64,000 nucleotides of DNA from Morella rubra (lineage: Eukaryota > Streptophyta > Magnoliopsida > Fagales > Myricaceae), in the NCBI GenBank assembly GCA_003952965.2, contig CM025852.1, positions 27,263,448 to 27,327,447 on the forward strand, given 5' to 3'. This document shows, piece by piece, positions 60,809 through 64,000 of this stretch (position 1 is its first letter; each line of letters starts with the position of its first letter). The position numbers were made by a program, and so were the translations under genes. The notes beneath the pieces are model-generated. The model was given only the letters and a program-made list of their open reading frames with translations. It made no database searches and had not been told where the DNA came from.

Positions 60809-60881
60809 GCTTTGCTTTCCTTGTTCCCCTTTCTGAGCAACGTACGTAAGGCGTAAGAGAACTCAAACGCTGAAAAGAAGC

Positions 60882-60916
<35 letters not shown>

Positions 60917-61970
60917 CCTGTTCGATATAAGTGTTTTAATTGGAATACCGCACAAACACCGACTTAATGGGCCATCTTTGATAATCAAAATTTTAGTTTT
61001 CCCTCCATTCCAAAAATTTTGATTTTAAAAATATAATTAATTTCTTTCTCCGTTAAATTATCATTTGTATTACAATAATTATAAAAAAAATTCTACCTTT
61101 TCACTGATTTCTCTTAAAATCCAATAAAACTATATTTCATCTTAATTTTACAATATTATAAAAATATATTAATTACACTTTATACCCACCTGATTTAGAA
61201 GGTTTGACACTTTGTACCATGTTCTTTCAATTTGACACATTTCACTCACATGGTTCTAAGTTCCTTCGATTTGCATCTTACCGTTTACCGTTTAGTTGTC
61301 CTTTAAAACGAACATAAATCTCAATCACTGTACATGGCTCACCTTACTCATTTTACCTCTGATATTAAAAAATAATTGATTACACTTTGCATCCATGCGG
61401 TTTGGGGGATCAGACACTTTACATATCATTTTTTTATTTTTAAGATACTATACACTCAAGTGTTCTGCATGTGATTTATTTTTCTATTTATAATAACAGA
61501 TAAATTAATTAAGGGTGCAAATTAAAGTAAATTAGAACTAATTAAGTAAAATGTGTCAAAATTAAAAAAATATTGTGCATAATTGGTGCAAAATATTTAA
61601 ATAACCCTATAAAAATTTTAGTTTGCAAACATGTATTTATTTTCAAAATTTTATCAAAAATTCTATTAAAATTTTATTTTTATCGAACATACTTTAAAAT
61701 TTTATTTTTATCACTTATTCACTAATCTCGATACAAACTATTTTTTAACACCAACATGAAATTTTAATAAAATTTTGAAAACAGGCACATTGATGATGTT
61801 ACGTCCTCTGTGTGAAGGTCCCTCTCTCTACCCAAAAGTCCATACCATGCCCTATATATGGCCCAAAATCCAAATCTAGCCTAACGCACCATCTCCCATT
61901 TGTCAAACCCCGTAGTAGTTTGCAGCACGTTCTGATTGTGAATGGGGATAGCATTGAGCAAAACTGATCG
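60809..61970. other. AT-rich region upstream of right-arm RING gene
   Basis: Mirror of about 31499-32654, including the (TA)n tract at about 60886-60916. It ends at the N gap, inside what in the left arm is the DnaJ promoter. No gene is seen. Confidence 0.6.
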
Positions 61971-62970
61971 NNNNNNNNNNNNNNNNNNNNNNNNNNNNNN
62001 NNNNNNNNNNNNNNNNNNNNNNNNNNNNNNNNNNNNNNNNNNNNNNNNNNNNNNNNNNNNNNNNNNNNNNNNNNNNNNNNNNNNNNNNNNNNNNNNNNNN
62101 NNNNNNNNNNNNNNNNNNNNNNNNNNNNNNNNNNNNNNNNNNNNNNNNNNNNNNNNNNNNNNNNNNNNNNNNNNNNNNNNNNNNNNNNNNNNNNNNNNNN
62201 NNNNNNNNNNNNNNNNNNNNNNNNNNNNNNNNNNNNNNNNNNNNNNNNNNNNNNNNNNNNNNNNNNNNNNNNNNNNNNNNNNNNNNNNNNNNNNNNNNNN
62301 NNNNNNNNNNNNNNNNNNNNNNNNNNNNNNNNNNNNNNNNNNNNNNNNNNNNNNNNNNNNNNNNNNNNNNNNNNNNNNNNNNNNNNNNNNNNNNNNNNNN
62401 NNNNNNNNNNNNNNNNNNNNNNNNNNNNNNNNNNNNNNNNNNNNNNNNNNNNNNNNNNNNNNNNNNNNNNNNNNNNNNNNNNNNNNNNNNNNNNNNNNNN
62501 NNNNNNNNNNNNNNNNNNNNNNNNNNNNNNNNNNNNNNNNNNNNNNNNNNNNNNNNNNNNNNNNNNNNNNNNNNNNNNNNNNNNNNNNNNNNNNNNNNNN
62601 NNNNNNNNNNNNNNNNNNNNNNNNNNNNNNNNNNNNNNNNNNNNNNNNNNNNNNNNNNNNNNNNNNNNNNNNNNNNNNNNNNNNNNNNNNNNNNNNNNNN
62701 NNNNNNNNNNNNNNNNNNNNNNNNNNNNNNNNNNNNNNNNNNNNNNNNNNNNNNNNNNNNNNNNNNNNNNNNNNNNNNNNNNNNNNNNNNNNNNNNNNNN
62801 NNNNNNNNNNNNNNNNNNNNNNNNNNNNNNNNNNNNNNNNNNNNNNNNNNNNNNNNNNNNNNNNNNNNNNNNNNNNNNNNNNNNNNNNNNNNNNNNNNNN
62901 NNNNNNNNNNNNNNNNNNNNNNNNNNNNNNNNNNNNNNNNNNNNNNNNNNNNNNNNNNNNNNNNNNNNNN
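61971..62970. other. Assembly gap, exactly 1000 N
   Basis: A round-number run of N is a scaffold gap, probably of unknown true size. It abuts the outer end of the palindrome. A second DnaJ copy, if one exists, would be expected here. Apparent open frames across it are meaningless. Confidence 0.98.
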
Positions 62971-63415
62971 TCTCGTGGATGAGCTCGTTGGAGATAGTTA
63001 ATTCTCTTTATAGCCCATTTCAACATCTATTTACTCCTGGTGCGGGACACCAAAGCTGCTTATTCAGCAATACCCCCACCAACAATCACACAACACATCT
63101 ACATTTAAAGGACTTTCACCATTGAGCCAACAAGCTCCTGCTAACACCTCCGGACTATCAATCACTGGCAAGAAGATTGTTGATTACCACCATTCTGCCA
63201 CAGAAAGTCTATAATATTTTACTATTTCATAAGTGACAAGTACAAATCTAAATTGCTACAAGCAAAAATAATAGGAACTTGTAGGCATGCCAAATAACAG
63301 AAGGCAAAGTCAAAAAAAAAAAAGAAGAAAAGAATGAAAGAAAAACAAGTATCTGCCAGCTCGTCAGAAGATTAATCTCAGTGCAAGAATATAGCAGCAA
63401 ACAGCAAGCACTTAC
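62971..63415. other. Probable intron or flank of the beta-amylase-like gene
   Basis: Non-coding sequence between the gap and the exon. No second exon was recognised. Confidence 0.4.
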
Positions 63416-63496
63416 TGGAAGCTTTACATAGACAGGGATGTTTGGAGTGCCAGTAAAATCATTCTCTTGCTCCCCAGAGCGAATATCTTGCATAAG
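63416..63496 (-). CDS. Beta-amylase-like exon (partial gene)
   Basis: An 81-bp minus-strand exon (27 codons) lies between ATGCAG and GTAAGT and reads QENDFTGTPNIPVYVKLP at its end. The phrase TPxxPVYVxLP marks the beginning of the catalytic domain of plant beta-amylases, which release maltose from starch. The acidic lead-in is like the BAM2/BAM7/BAM8 group, where BAM7 and BAM8 are fused to a BZR1 DNA-binding domain. Further exons must lie toward lower coordinates, in or before the gap, and upstream exons above 63500. A possible upstream exon ends near 63913 (HGIQPSHRPGFNPNSELVYG). Only this short block supports the call. Confidence 0.5.
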
Positions 63497-63499
63497 CTG

Positions 63500-64000
63500 C
63501 ATAACCACATGATCAGATGCTTCCATATTTCACAGTTTACAACACCAATGAAGTTCCCAGACAGTCACACCACAAATCTTAACAAATGCACCATAAGCGG
63601 GCAACAGAAAGTCAGTAAAATGTAAATCTGCAATATTGCAATATAATGCACATGCAGACAGGTACAACCCCATAATAGATAGAGGGAATATTAAACTTCC
63701 CCACTTTCAGATAAAGATCAGCGTTGTCCCATTTCCAGATTACTCAATTTTGCCTAAAAAGAGGACAATCATTTGCAAGATTACTTTTTTAATGTCTATT
63801 TGCATAAGAACAGGACAACCTTACAATGATATAGAAATGGAGAACCCTGTTTACAAGGCAGCATAACCTAGAAGTGTTGTCAAAAGAAGCACATAGATCA
63901 TCACCATTGGGATTTGACCATAGACAAGTTCACTGTTTGGATTGAAACCCGGACGGTGAGATGGCTGAATCCCATGCTTAATACTGATCAGAAGTTGTTA
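63500..64000. other. Probable upstream intron(s) of the beta-amylase-like gene
   Basis: AT-rich. The minus-strand frame at 64000 down to about 63913 (GIQPSHRPGFNPNSELVYGQIP) followed by ATG/GTGATG could be an exon. No known domain is visible, so this is tentative. Confidence 0.3.

Larger units (their letters stand above)
46839..61970 (-). repeat. Right arm of the giant inverted repeat (about 15.1 kb)
   Basis: Reverse complement of 31499-46821. Differences are mostly scattered substitutions and 1-3 bp indels, plus one highly divergent stretch (about 47825-48720) and raised divergence in the last 45 bases before the N gap. Homology reaches the gap edge, so the true outer limit is unknown. Confidence 0.97.

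Noticed and set aside
61881-63026. Long open frames on both strands across the gap
   Set aside because: They consist almost entirely of N; the openness is an artefact.

Overview
This window is nuclear DNA of a flowering plant, almost certainly a eudicot. Genes are intron-rich with GT-AG junctions, intergenic DNA is AT-rich, and every recognisable protein belongs to a plant family (NPF transporter, plasma-membrane H+-ATPase, calcium-dependent protein kinase, RING-H2, Ty1/copia and hAT elements). The species cannot be named from the sequence alone. No rRNA, tRNA or CRISPR was seen. A block of exactly 1000 Ns lies at 61971-62970.

Left half (1-31500), ordinary genic DNA. It opens with a decayed receptor-kinase pseudogene (about 1110-2960, minus) and an isolated NPF fragment (3859-4110, plus). 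An intact four-exon nitrate/peptide-type transporter of the NPF2 group follows (6152-8601, plus; 594 aa). Convergent to it is a complete 21-exon plasma-membrane proton pump (10908-16890, minus; 956 aa), with every exon junction resolved. Then comes a gene-poor stretch (17.3-27.4 kb) with foldback repeats, a G-box cluster and unassigned ORFs. It ends with a two-exon type II DnaJ/HSP40 gene (27496-31262, minus; 346 aa).

Right half (about 31500-61970), one giant palindrome. Two arms of about 15.3 and 15.1 kb face each other across a 17-bp centre (46822-46838). Reading inward, each arm holds a degenerate RING-H2 gene split by a 9.6-kb Ty1/copia element with a perfect 5-bp target duplication. That copia carries a nested 1.36-kb hAT element which has captured a spliceable exon of a GRDP/DUF1399-type host gene. 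Further in are an older copia relic with a second small hAT, and the 3' half of a CDPK gene cut inside an intron at the axis. All insertions are shared by both arms, so they predate the duplication. The arms differ by scattered substitutions and small indels, so they are not one sequence read twice. One roughly 0.9-kb stretch of the right arm (47825-48720) is abnormally divergent, with many indels, and a CDPK EF-hand exon is destroyed there.

The palindrome is either a genuine inverted duplication or an inverted join of two haplotypes or copies during assembly. The N gap at its outer end and the missing 5' half of the CDPK keep the assembly explanation open. Beyond the gap is an exon resembling the start of the catalytic domain of a beta-amylase (minus strand).
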